A stretch of DNA of 64,000 nucleotides from Clostridiales bacterium (GTDB taxonomy: Bacteria; Bacillota; Clostridia; Oscillospirales; Oscillospiraceae). Location of the stretch: the NCBI GenBank assembly GCA_004556965.1, contig SFFE01000006.1, positions 45,064 through 109,063 of the forward strand, read 5' to 3'. The notes beneath the pieces were generated by a model. That model saw only the letters and a list, made by a program, of their open reading frames with translations, was not told where the DNA came from and searched no databases. This document shows, in pieces, positions 7,777 to 16,207 of this stretch (position 1 is the stretch's first letter; every line of letters starts with the position of its first letter). A program made the translations under genes and the position numbers.

Positions 7777-8958
7777 ATGGATCTTTTCACAAAATGCTTT
7801 CAGCCGTCCATGGCGGACGAGGTGCGGCAGCGCGGCATCTACCCCTATTTCCATGCGTTGGAGTCCCGGCAGGACGTTGAGGTCATCATGGAGGGCAAGC
7901 GCCGCATCATGCTCGGTTCCAACAATTATCTCGGCCTGACCACCGATCCGGAGGTCGTGGAGGCCGGGATCCACGCTTTTGAGCGGTTCGGCTCCGGCTG
8001 CTCCGGCTCGCGGTTTCTTAACGGCACGCTGGAGCTGCATCTGGAGCTGGAAGCGGAGCTTGCGGCTTTTCTGCGCAAGGACAGCGTCGTCACCTTTTCG
8101 ACCGGCTTCCAGTCCAATCTCGGCATCATCTCCGCGCTGGTGGGGCGCACGGACTACATGATCTGTGACCGCGAAAACCACGCCAGCATCTATGACGGCT
8201 GCCGCCTGAGCTTCGGCAAAATGCTGCGCTACAAGCACAACGACATGGCCGACCTCGAAGCGCAGCTCCAAAAGGTGCCGGACACCGCCGGCATCCTCAT
8301 CGTGACGGACGGTGTGTTCAGCATGGGTGGCGACATTGCAAACCTGCCGGAGATCGTCCGGTTGGCCAGGCAGTACGGTGCGCGTGTCATGGTGGACGAC
8401 GCGCACGGGCTCGGCGTCATCGGCGAGGGCGGCCGCGGCACGGCCAGTCACTTCGGACTGGAGGATGAGGTGGACATCTATATGGGTACCTTCTCCAAAT
8501 CGCTCGCCAGTCTCGGCGGCTATATGGCGGCGAGCGAGCGCGTGGCGGACTATGTGCGCCACAACTCGCGCCCGTTTATTTTCTCGGCCTCCATCACCCC
8601 CGCAAGCTGCGCGGTCGCGCTCACGGCGCTGCGCAAGCTGGAGCGCCATCCGGAGCTGGTAACGCGCCTTCGCGCGCTCTCCGCCTATGCGCGCGAAGGC
8701 TTCCGCAAGCGCGGCGTGCGCATGCGCGAGTCCATCGCAGACGTGCCGACGCCGATCATCCCGCTGTACACGCAGGATGTGGTCAACACGCTGGCGACCG
8801 CCAAGCGCCTGTACGACGCGGGCGTGTATGTCAATCCCGTGCTGCCGCCCGCCACGCCCGCGGCGGACTGCCTGCTGCGCACGAGCTATATGGCGACGCA
8901 CACGGAGGCTCTGCTGGACGAAGCGATGGACATCATCGCCGCCGGGATCGGAGGCTGA
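7777..8958 (+). CDS. Alpha-oxoamine synthase, serine palmitoyltransferase-like
   Basis: This PLP enzyme would condense an amino acid with an acyl thioester and release CO2. The 393 residues carry the oxoamine-synthase core: GSNNYLGL, GSGCSGSRFLNGTLELH, ENHASIYDG, VDDAHGLGVIGEGGRG, and the PLP lysine K241 in GTFSKSLASLGG. The N-terminal GIYPYFHALES and the GSRFLNGTL loop resemble Bacteroides serine palmitoyltransferases more than BioF or 2-amino-3-ketobutyrate CoA ligase, whose loop reads SVRFICGTQ. The adjacent reductase fits making 3-ketosphinganine and then reducing it. The start has AAGGGAG upstream. SPT specificity is inferred from motifs and context. Confidence 0.78.
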   Translation: MDLFTKCFQPSMADEVRQRGIYPYFHALESRQDVEVIMEGKRRIMLGSNNYLGLTTDPEVVEAGIHAFERFGSGCSGSRFLNGTLELHLELEAELAAFLRKDSVVTFSTGFQSNLGIISALVGRTDYMICDRENHASIYDGCRLSFGKMLRYKHNDMADLEAQLQKVPDTAGILIVTDGVFSMGGDIANLPEIVRLARQYGARVMVDDAHGLGVIGEGGRGTASHFGLEDEVDIYMGTFSKSLASLGGYMAASERVADYVRHNSRPFIFSASITPASCAVALTALRKLERHPELVTRLRALSAYAREGFRKRGVRMRESIADVPTPIIPLYTQDVVNTLATAKRLYDAGVYVNPVLPPATPAADCLLRTSYMATHTEALLDEAMDIIAAGIGG

Positions 8959-8959
8959 G

Positions 8960-9754
8960 ATGGCAAAAGTCGTTGTCATCACCGGGGGGAGCTCCGGCAT
9001 CGGGCTGTGCGCAGCCAGAGCGCTGCTGGAAAAGGGCTGCCGTGTGTACGAGCTCAGCCGCCGCGCGCAGGGCGCGGATGCCGCTATCACACACGTGCAG
9101 GCGGACGTGACGGACGAAGCACAGGTGCGCGCCGCCGTGGAGGAGATCGTCCGGCGCGAGGGGCGCATCGACGTGCTCATCAACAACGCCGGGTTCGGCA
9201 TCTCCGGCGCGGTGGAGTTCACCGAAACGGCGGAGGCAAAGCATCAGTTCGACGTGAATTTCTTCGGCATGGTGAACATGAACCGCGCCGTACTGCCCGT
9301 CATGCGCGGGCAAGGCGGGGGGCGCATCCTGAACATGAGTTCCGTGGCCGCGCCCATCGCCATCCCGTTTCAGGCATACTACTCCGCATCCAAGGCCGCG
9401 GTGCGCACCTACTCGCTCGCGCTCGCAAGCGAGGTGAAGCCCTTCGGTATCGAGGTCTGTGTCATCATGCCGGGCGACATCTGCACCGGCTTCACCGCCG
9501 CGCGCGAGAAAAATCCCGCCGGCGACGACGTTTACGGCGGGCGCATCGCGCGCTCCGTCGCCGTCATGGAGCACGACGAGGAAACCGGCATGACCGCCGA
9601 GGCTGCCGGAGCGTTTCTCTGCCGCCGCGCGCTGCAAAAGCGCGTCGCTCCCATCTACACGCTCGGCGGCAAATATAAGCTGTTCGTGTTCCTCACGCGC
9701 CTGCTGCCCATGCGCCTGATGACGTACATCGTCGGAACGATCTATGCATCATGA
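8960..9754 (+). CDS. Short-chain dehydrogenase/reductase, 3-ketosphinganine-reductase-like
   Basis: A classical SDR of 264 residues: TGGSSGIG nucleotide site near residue 8, INNAGFG, the catalytic serine in LNMSSVAAP, and YYSASKAA with the Tyr/Lys pair. The C-terminus is hydrophobic (KLFVFLTRLLPMRLMTYIVG) and could bind the membrane, as expected for an enzyme acting on a lipid-like ketone. It begins one base after the oxoamine-synthase stop, so the two are translated together. The pairing suggests reduction of a 3-keto long-chain base. Other keto substrates are possible. Confidence 0.75.
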   Translation: MAKVVVITGGSSGIGLCAARALLEKGCRVYELSRRAQGADAAITHVQADVTDEAQVRAAVEEIVRREGRIDVLINNAGFGISGAVEFTETAEAKHQFDVNFFGMVNMNRAVLPVMRGQGGGRILNMSSVAAPIAIPFQAYYSASKAAVRTYSLALASEVKPFGIEVCVIMPGDICTGFTAAREKNPAGDDVYGGRIARSVAVMEHDEETGMTAEAAGAFLCRRALQKRVAPIYTLGGKYKLFVFLTRLLPMRLMTYIVGTIYAS

Positions 9755-9762
9755 TCCCAAGC

Positions 9763-9797
9763 AAAAAACCTCTGACCGGACGGTCAGAGGTTTTTTT
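9763..9797. terminator. Bidirectional terminator
   Basis: A 15-bp stem (9763-9777 with 9782-9796) is flanked by A and T tracts. It serves the ketoreductase on plus and the long origin operon on minus. Confidence 0.85.
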
Positions 9798-9800
9798 GCT

Positions 9801-10307
9801 TCAATGCTGCGGCACTTCAAAATACACCTTTCGCAGGAAGATGCTGCCGTCCGCTTCGCCGCCGAAGGGGGCATAGCCGCGCTTGGTGAACATGGCGATC
9901 GCAACCTTATTCGTGTGGAACACGTGCGTCATGATCTGCCCGAAGCTCTGGCTCTCCGCCAGCGCCTCCACGGCGCGGATCATTGCCGCGCCATAGCCCC
10001 TGCGCCGGTGCGGCTCGTAGACGTAGAAGTCGTTCAAAAACACCGTCTCCGCCTCTGTCGTGTCGCACCACACCTCGCCGACGGTCTCGCCCGCGGCGTT
10101 CTCGGCGGCCATGATGTAGTTGCGCGGGGTCTCCAGCCCCTGCGGGAGCACCTCCTCCAGCGCGCCCTGCGCCTCGGCAAGCGCGTGCGCCTCCACATTG
10201 GTCTTGCCGGTGAGCAGCAGCTCCTGCATGTACCGGCTGAGATTCCGCTGCCGGAAGCGTTCAAATTCGTCCGCCGTCATCAGGCGGAGCGTCACCTCAG
10301 TCTGCAT
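9801..10307 (-). CDS. GNAT-family N-acetyltransferase
   Basis: A 168-residue acetyltransferase with the GNAT acetyl-CoA site (FYVYEPHRRRGYGAAMIRA) at about residues 98-116 and a C-terminal HTNKVAIAMFTKRGY strand/helix. The acceptor is unknown. The ATG at 10307 with GGAGAC upstream is chosen over a longer frame that runs into the preceding gene. It overlaps that gene by 11 bases. It is the last gene of the operon that descends from dnaA. Confidence 0.8.
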   Translation of the reverse strand: MQTEVTLRLMTADEFERFRQRNLSRYMQELLLTGKTNVEAHALAEAQGALEEVLPQGLETPRNYIMAAENAAGETVGEVWCDTTEAETVFLNDFYVYEPHRRRGYGAAMIRAVEALAESQSFGQIMTHVFHTNKVAIAMFTKRGYAPFGGEADGSIFLRKVYFEVPQH

Positions 10308-11001
10308 GGTGGGTCTCCTCCGTTTCGGTCTGCACCCGGCGCCGCGCTGCGGTGTGGGACAGCAGATTGTCATACAGCTCCGTCAGCAGCAGCTTTGCGA
10401 CCGGCGCAACGTCTGCCGTGCCCTCGCACGGGCGCACAAACAGCCGCATCCGCTGCCCCTCGCTCCGGTAGGCAAAGGCGCTCTCCTCATAGCCGTTGTA
10501 CGCCAGCAGCGCACAGGCGCGCTCCGCTTCCGCCTGATTTCCGGCAAGCTCAAACAGGATGCCTTTTTTCCCGGCGTAGCGGCGGTTGAGCAGCTCCGCC
10601 GCAACCTTGCCGAGCCGCTGTTCACGCAGGTACGGGTAAATCGCCAGCATATGCACCAGCACGTACCCATACGACGAGCGCACCGACACGAGCGCATACC
10701 CCGCCTCGCGTCCGAATTCGTCCCGGAACAGGTGCAGTTCCAGCTTTTTGCCGAGCAGCGCGCGGATCAAAGCCCGCTCCGGCAGCAGCACGGGCGCGGA
10801 AAAGTCCAGCTTCATCGTCGGGTAGATCCGCAGCAGATCCTGCAGCCCGCCCTTTTCGATGTGCAGATTCGTGATCGGCGGCAGATTCTGAAAGAAAATG
10901 TCCAGATCGGCAAACATGGGCGCTTCTTCCGGATGCTCGTCCCGCCGCGGCAGGTGATAGATGTTGTCTTTTTCGTTGTCGTGTTTGTCGCTCATGCGCA
11001 T
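10297..11001 (-). CDS. GNAT-fold-like protein of unknown function
   Basis: The 234-residue protein has an acidic, charged N-terminus and a C-terminal half with GNAT-like features: VLVHMLAIYPYLREQRLGKVAAELLNRR (shown here only as the landmarks MLAIYP and QRLGKVA) and a late YNGYEESAF strand. I cannot name a substrate. It sits 29 bases downstream of rnhA and overlaps a second acetyltransferase. The start could be the ATG at 11001 or the one at 10995, which differ by two codons. Confidence 0.68.
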   Translation of the reverse strand: MRMSDKHDNEKDNIYHLPRRDEHPEEAPMFADLDIFFQNLPPITNLHIEKGGLQDLLRIYPTMKLDFSAPVLLPERALIRALLGKKLELHLFRDEFGREAGYALVSVRSSYGYVLVHMLAIYPYLREQRLGKVAAELLNRRYAGKKGILFELAGNQAEAERACALLAYNGYEESAFAYRSEGQRMRLFVRPCEGTADVAPVAKLLLTELYDNLLSHTAARRRVQTETEETHHAD

Positions 11002-11030
11002 TTTTCCCTTTTCCTTGTCTTGTCTGTCGC

Positions 11031-11465
11031 CTATGCGAACTTTTCCCTTTCGGCGACGGCCAGTGCGTCGCAGCGGTTGTTATAGGTGTTGTCGGCATGA
11101 CCCTTGACCCAGTAAAACCGCACGGTGTGCGTTTGCAGCAGTGCGTCGAGTGTCTGCCAGAGGTCGACGTTTTTCAGCTCGCCGCCCTTGCGCTTCCAGC
11201 CTTTTTTCTTCCACTCGCGCAGCCAGCCGAGGTTGATGGCGTTCGCCAGATACTGGCTGTCTGTATACAAAGAAACCTCGCACGGCTCATGCAGCGCCTG
11301 CAGCGCCGTGATCGCGCCGAGCAGCTCCATGCGGTTGTTGGTGGTCTCCGCCTCGCCGCCGGACAGCTCCTTTTCATGCGCACCGTATTTCAGGATCGCG
11401 CCCCAGCCGCCGGGGCCGGGGTTGCCGGAGCACGCGCCGTCCGTATAGATTGTGACCTGCTTCAT
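11031..11465 (-). CDS. rnhA: Ribonuclease HI
   Basis: The enzyme removes RNA from RNA-DNA hybrids. The 144-residue protein shows the RNase H core: YTDGACSGNPGPGGWG with the first catalytic Asp, a Glu in TTNNRMELLGAI, an Asp in YTDSQYL, and VKGHADNTYNNRCDALA with the last His/Asp. Its ATG overlaps the gyrA stop (ATGA), so it is translated with the gyrase genes. Confidence 0.96.
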   Translation of the reverse strand: MKQVTIYTDGACSGNPGPGGWGAILKYGAHEKELSGGEAETTNNRMELLGAITALQALHEPCEVSLYTDSQYLANAINLGWLREWKKKGWKRKGGELKNVDLWQTLDALLQTHTVRFYWVKGHADNTYNNRCDALAVAEREKFA

Positions 11466-13960
11466 GCTTCCGGCTCTCCCTCAGACGCGGTCTCCGCGCG
11501 CTCGGTCAGCGCCACGGAGATGACCTTCGCCCCCTCGGCCAGCCGCATGATGCGCACGCCCTGCGTGGCGCGGCCCAGCACGGAGATTCCGTCCGCCTCC
11601 ATGCGGATGATCGTACCGTCGTCCGAAACGACGAGCACGTCGTCTCCGTCCTCCACGACCTTGACGGCGGCGACCTTGCCGGTCTTCTCCGTCGTGTTGT
11701 AGTTCTTCATGCCGGAGCCGCCACGGTGTTGCGGCTCGTCCCCGCCGCCGCGGACGTATTCGCTTGCCTCGGTGCGCTTGCCGTAGCCGTTTTCCGTGAT
11801 GGACAGCACACAGGCGTCCGGCCGCGTGACCTCCGCGCCGACGCAGTAGTCGCCGTCCTTCAGACGGATGCCGCGCACGCCGACCGCCTCGCGTCCCATC
11901 GGGCGCACATCCATCTCGGCAAAGCAGATGGCCTGACCGTTGTGCGTGGCCATGAGGATATTCTGGCTGCCGTCGGTGAGCATGACGTTGATGAGCTCGT
12001 CGCCCTCGTCAAGCCCCAGCGCGCGGATGCCGGAATTGCGGATGTTCTTGAGCGCGGTCAGCTCCATACGCTTGACGGTGCCGTTTCGCGTCGCCAGCAC
12101 GAGATAGGAGCCGTCCTCCATCTCGCGCATGTGCAGCATGGCGTTCACGCGCTCGCCCGGCTCCACGGGAATGATGTTGACAATGTTCGTGCCGCGCGCG
12201 GTTCTGCCCGCTTCGGGGATCAGGTAGCCCTTCTTGCGGTAGGCGCGTCCGCGGTTCGTGAAGAAGAGAATATAGTCGTGCGTCGAGGCGGTGAACACCG
12301 TCTCCACGTAGTCCTCCTCGCGCAGCGTCTGCGCGCGCACGCCCTTGCCGCCGCGCTTCTGCACCGTATATTCGTCCGCCGGGACGCGCTTGATGTACCC
12401 GCCGTGCGTGAGGGTGAAGACACACGCCTCCTCCTCGATGAGATCTTCGATGTCGATCTCGTCCTCAATATCCTGAATCTCAGTCTTGCGCGCGTCGCCG
12501 TACTTGTCGCGCAGGGCGATCAGCTCGTCCTTGAGCACGCCCTTGACCTTTTCGGGGTCGGCCAGCAGCGCGCGGAAATAAGCGATGCGCTTTTCCAGCT
12601 CGTCATACTCGTTCTGCAGCTTCTCGCGCTCCAGACCCTGCAGTGCTTTCAGGCGCATGTCGAGGATCGCCTGCGCCTGCACCTCGGACAGGCCGAAGCG
12701 CTGCATCAGGTTTTCCTTCGCGTCGTCGTAGCTCTCGCGGATGATCTTGATGACCTCGTCGATGTTCTCCTCCGCAATCAGCAGACCCTCCAGCAGATGC
12801 GCGCGCTCGAGCGCCTTGTTCAGATCGAACTTCGTGCGGCGCACAATGATCTCTTCCTGGAAGGTGAGATACTCGTCCAGAATGTGGCGCAGCGAGAGAA
12901 TTTTCGGCTGCGACTGGTTGTCCACCAGCGCGAGCATATTCACGGCAAAGGTCGTCTGCATCTGCGTCTGCGCAAAGAGACGGTTGAGTACGACCTGAAG
13001 ATTTGCATCCTTCTTCAGCTCGATCACGATGCGCATGCCGTTGCGGTCGGATTCGTCGCGCAGGCCGGAGATGCCGTCCAGCTTCTTGTCGCGCACCTGC
13101 TCGGAGATGTTCTGGATGAGCTGGCGCTTGTTGACCTGATAGGGCAGCTCCGTCACGATGATGCGCAGACGGTCGTGCCCCCACTCCTCGGTCTCCGTGC
13201 GGGCGCGCACCACGATGCGGCCGCGGCCGGTGGCGTAGGCCGCGCGGATGCCGCTGCGGCCTACAATGATGCCGCGCGTCGGGAAGTCCGGGCCGGTGAT
13301 GTGCTGCATCAGGTCGGACAGCGTCGCGTCCGGGTTTTCCAGCACGCAGACGCAGGCGTTGATGACCTCGGTAAGGTTGTGCGGTGGAATGTTCGTCGCC
13401 ATGCCGACGGCGATGCCGGAGCTGCCGTTGACCAGCAGGTTCGGGAAGCGCGCCGGGAGTACGCGCGGCTCCTTGCGGCTCTCGTCGAAGTTCGGGTCCC
13501 AGTCCACGGTGTCCTTGTCGATATCGCGCAGCATTTCGTTTGCGATCTTCGACATGCGCGCTTCCGTATAACGATAGGCGGCCGGAGGGTCGCCGTCCAC
13601 GGAGCCGAAGTTGCCGTGGCCGTCCACGAGCATATAGCGCATGGAAAAGTCCTGCGCCAGACGCACCATCGCGTCATAGACGGAGGCGTCGCCGTGGGGA
13701 TGGTAACGGCCCAACACGTCGCCGACGCAGGTGGCGGATTTCTTAAACGGCTTGTCCGAGGTCAGATTGTCCTCGTACATCGCGTAGAGGATGCGGCGGT
13801 GCACGGGCTTTAAGCCGTCGCGCACGTCCGGCAGCGCACGTCCGACGATGACGGACATGGCGTATTCGATATAGGAGGTCTGCATCTCATGGACGAGTTC
13901 GCTCTGTATGATTTTTTGGTCGGGGAAGAGGATGTCTTCCGGCTTATAATCCTTGGCCAT
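11462..13960 (-). CDS. gyrA: DNA gyrase subunit A
   Basis: This is the breakage-reunion subunit of gyrase, 832 residues, partner of the adjacent gyrB. The catalytic tyrosine is in AAYRYTEARM. The GyrA box QRGGKGV needed for DNA wrapping is present, followed by the six-bladed C-terminal propeller. In the quinolone-resistance region the protein reads HGDASVYD, so the position equivalent to E. coli Ser83 is alanine (residue 92), while the Asp87 equivalent (96) is kept. It starts 15 bases after gyrB. Confidence 0.98.
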   Translation of the reverse strand: MAKDYKPEDILFPDQKIIQSELVHEMQTSYIEYAMSVIVGRALPDVRDGLKPVHRRILYAMYEDNLTSDKPFKKSATCVGDVLGRYHPHGDASVYDAMVRLAQDFSMRYMLVDGHGNFGSVDGDPPAAYRYTEARMSKIANEMLRDIDKDTVDWDPNFDESRKEPRVLPARFPNLLVNGSSGIAVGMATNIPPHNLTEVINACVCVLENPDATLSDLMQHITGPDFPTRGIIVGRSGIRAAYATGRGRIVVRARTETEEWGHDRLRIIVTELPYQVNKRQLIQNISEQVRDKKLDGISGLRDESDRNGMRIVIELKKDANLQVVLNRLFAQTQMQTTFAVNMLALVDNQSQPKILSLRHILDEYLTFQEEIIVRRTKFDLNKALERAHLLEGLLIAEENIDEVIKIIRESYDDAKENLMQRFGLSEVQAQAILDMRLKALQGLEREKLQNEYDELEKRIAYFRALLADPEKVKGVLKDELIALRDKYGDARKTEIQDIEDEIDIEDLIEEEACVFTLTHGGYIKRVPADEYTVQKRGGKGVRAQTLREEDYVETVFTASTHDYILFFTNRGRAYRKKGYLIPEAGRTARGTNIVNIIPVEPGERVNAMLHMREMEDGSYLVLATRNGTVKRMELTALKNIRNSGIRALGLDEGDELINVMLTDGSQNILMATHNGQAICFAEMDVRPMGREAVGVRGIRLKDGDYCVGAEVTRPDACVLSITENGYGKRTEASEYVRGGGDEPQHRGGSGMKNYNTTEKTGKVAAVKVVEDGDDVLVVSDDGTIIRMEADGISVLGRATQGVRIMRLAEGAKVISVALTERAETASEGEPEA

Positions 13961-13975
13961 TCGTGCACACCTCCC

Positions 13976-15907
13976 TTAAAAGTCCAGATTGACCGCGTAT
14001 TTCGCGTTCTGTTCGATGAATTCCTTGCGCGGCTCGACCTTTTCGCCCATGAGCACGGTGAAGACCTCATCCGCGTGCACGGCGTCCTCCAGCGTGATCT
14101 GCTTGAGCGTGCGGGTCTCCGGGTTCATCGTGGTCTCCCACAGCTCGTGCGGGTCCATCTCGCCAAGGCCCTTGAAGCGGGCAATGTCGATCTTTGCGTT
14201 CGGATTGTCGCCGCGCATCTCGGCGGACACGGCGTCGCGCTCCTCGTCGGAGAAGGCCACGCGCGTAGTCTTGCCGCGCGTGAGCTTATACAGCGGCGGG
14301 ATGGCGGAATAGACGTAGCCGCCGTCGATCAGCGGGCGCATAAAACGGAAAAAGAACGTCAGCAGCAGCGTGCGGATGTGGCTGCCGTCCACGTCGGCAT
14401 CGGCCATGATGATGACCTTATGGTAGCGCAGCTTGTTCACGTCGAACTCTTCGCCGATGCCGGCGCCGAGCGCCGTAATGACCGGACTGAGCTTATCGTT
14501 GCCGTAGACCTTGTCGGCGCGCGCTTTTTCCACGTTGAGCATCTTGCCCCAAAGCGGGAGAATCGCCTGAAAGCGGGAGTCGCGCCCCTGCGTGGCGGAG
14601 CCGCCTGCAGAGTCGCCCTCGACGATGTAGATTTCGGTCAGCGCCGGGTCGCGGTCGTTGCAGTCGCGCAGCTTGTCGGGCATGTTGAAGCCCTCCAGCC
14701 CGTTTTTGCGGCGGATGTTTTCACGCGCACGGCGCGCGGCCTCGCGGGCGCGGGACGCGGTCAGCGCTTTTTCCAGAATCACACGGCCGACCGCCGGGTT
14801 CTCCTCCAAAAACTGCGACAGCTTGTCGAACACGACGGAATCGACCAGCGTGCGCATTTCGGAGTTGCCGAGCTTGGCCTTTGTCTGCCCCTCGAACTGT
14901 GGGTTCGTGAGCTTGACGGAGATGATCGCCGTCAGACCCTCGCGGCAGTCCTCGCCGGAGATACTGTCGCCCTCCTTGAGGATGTTGGTGCGCTTGCCGT
15001 AGGCGTTGAGCGCGCGTGTGAGCGCGGCCTTGAAGCCGGTCTCGTGCATGCCGCCCTCCGGCGTATGGATGTTGTTCGCAAAAGAGACGAGAATTTCGTT
15101 GTACCCATCGTGATACTGCATGGCGATCTCGCACATGGAGTCCTTCCGCTCACCGGACATATAAATGCAGTCCGGGTGCAGGGGCGTCTTGTTGCGGTTG
15201 ATGAAGCCGACGAATTCGCGGATGCCGCCCTTGTAGCACATGGATTCGGACACCGGCTCCTCGCCGCGGTCATCCGTGATGGAAATGCGCAGGCCCGCGT
15301 TCAAAAACGCCTGCTCGCGCATGCGAATGTGCAGCGTCTCGTAATCGTAGACCGTGTCCTCGAACATCTCCGGATCGGGCTTGAAGCGCACAGTCGTGCC
15401 GCTGTGATCCGTTTCGCCGATGACCGTCATGCCCTGTGTGATGTTGCCGCGGGAGAATTTCATCTGATAGATCTTGCCGTTTTTGTGGACCTCGACCTCC
15501 AGCCACTCGGACAGCGCGTTCACGACGGACGCGCCCACGCCGTGCAGGCCGCCGGAGACCTTGTAGCCCCCGCCGCCGAATTTGCCGCCCGCGTGCAGCA
15601 CGGTGAACACGACCTCCAGCGCAGACTTGCCGGTCTGCGGCTGAATGTCCACGGGGATGCCGCGCCCGTTATCCGCCACGCAGATCACGTCGCCCGGCTC
15701 AATGGTGACCTCAATGTGGTCGCAATACCCGGCAAGCGCCTCATCGATGGAGTTGTCCACGATCTCATACACCAAATGATGCAGGCCGGACGCGGAGGTG
15801 GAGCCGATGTACATGCCCGGACGTTTCCGGACCGCTTCCAGCCCCTCCAGAACCTGAATCTGGCTTGCATCATATTCCTGTGTGATTTTATCTGTAATGT
15901 CTGGCAT
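13976..15907 (-). CDS. gyrB: DNA gyrase subunit B
   Basis: The ATPase subunit of gyrase, 643 residues. The GHKL ATP site is visible (DEALAGYCDHI, DNGRGIPVD, GLHGVGASVVNALSEWL). The TOPRIM segment begins at IVEGDSAGGSA and ends with MADADVDGSHIRTLLLTFF. The short IGEEFD-to-YHKV stretch lacks the large insert of proteobacterial GyrB. It lies between remB (33 bases) and gyrA (15 bases) in the operon that starts at dnaA. Confidence 0.98.
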   Translation of the reverse strand: MPDITDKITQEYDASQIQVLEGLEAVRKRPGMYIGSTSASGLHHLVYEIVDNSIDEALAGYCDHIEVTIEPGDVICVADNGRGIPVDIQPQTGKSALEVVFTVLHAGGKFGGGGYKVSGGLHGVGASVVNALSEWLEVEVHKNGKIYQMKFSRGNITQGMTVIGETDHSGTTVRFKPDPEMFEDTVYDYETLHIRMREQAFLNAGLRISITDDRGEEPVSESMCYKGGIREFVGFINRNKTPLHPDCIYMSGERKDSMCEIAMQYHDGYNEILVSFANNIHTPEGGMHETGFKAALTRALNAYGKRTNILKEGDSISGEDCREGLTAIISVKLTNPQFEGQTKAKLGNSEMRTLVDSVVFDKLSQFLEENPAVGRVILEKALTASRAREAARRARENIRRKNGLEGFNMPDKLRDCNDRDPALTEIYIVEGDSAGGSATQGRDSRFQAILPLWGKMLNVEKARADKVYGNDKLSPVITALGAGIGEEFDVNKLRYHKVIIMADADVDGSHIRTLLLTFFFRFMRPLIDGGYVYSAIPPLYKLTRGKTTRVAFSDEERDAVSAEMRGDNPNAKIDIARFKGLGEMDPHELWETTMNPETRTLKQITLEDAVHADEVFTVLMGEKVEPRKEFIEQNAKYAVNLDF

Positions 15908-15940
15908 GGTTTCGTACCTTCCGTTTCAGGATTTTTTCTA

Positions 15941-16207
15941 TCAGAGATTCTCCAGCCCGCTGCCGCCGCTGCGCTTTTGCAGCGTTGCGGAGCTGAGCTG
16001 GGAGAGATAATAGGTCTGGCCGCTGCCGAGCGAGCAGACCACGAAGGACTTTGGGAGATCCTCCGCCGCGTTTTCAAGCTGCCCGGCCTGCTCAACCTTG
16101 GAGAGCGTCTCGCGCGTGCGCCTGGAATACGTTGCGGTGTCCATATCGAAAATGCCGATCACGCTCTTTTTGCGCACGATCACATTGTTGCCGAGATGCA
16201 GATACAT
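15941..16207 (-). CDS. remB: Extracellular matrix regulator RemB-like (DUF370)
   Basis: A short DUF370 protein of 88 residues that starts MYLHLGNNVIVRKKSVIGIFD, given here by its landmarks YLHLG and IGIFD. It corresponds to yaaB of Bacillus subtilis, which has the same place between recF and gyrB and affects matrix gene expression. Its ATG overlaps the recF stop by one base. A matrix link is notable because a SipW/TasA-like locus is present elsewhere in this window, but regulation between them is only a guess. Confidence 0.87.
   Translation of the reverse strand: MYLHLGNNVIVRKKSVIGIFDMDTATYSRRTRETLSKVEQAGQLENAAEDLPKSFVVCSLGSGQTYYLSQLSSATLQKRSGGSGLENL

Noticed and set aside
7777..8958. Calling the oxoamine synthase BioF or 2-amino-3-ketobutyrate ligase
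   Set aside because: The GSRFLNGTL loop and N-terminal GIYPYF fit serine palmitoyltransferase better, and there are no bio or tdh neighbours.
11726..13813. A 695-codon open frame on the plus strand opposite gyrA
   Set aside because: The minus strand is clearly gyrA; the plus-strand protein is a low-complexity mirror.
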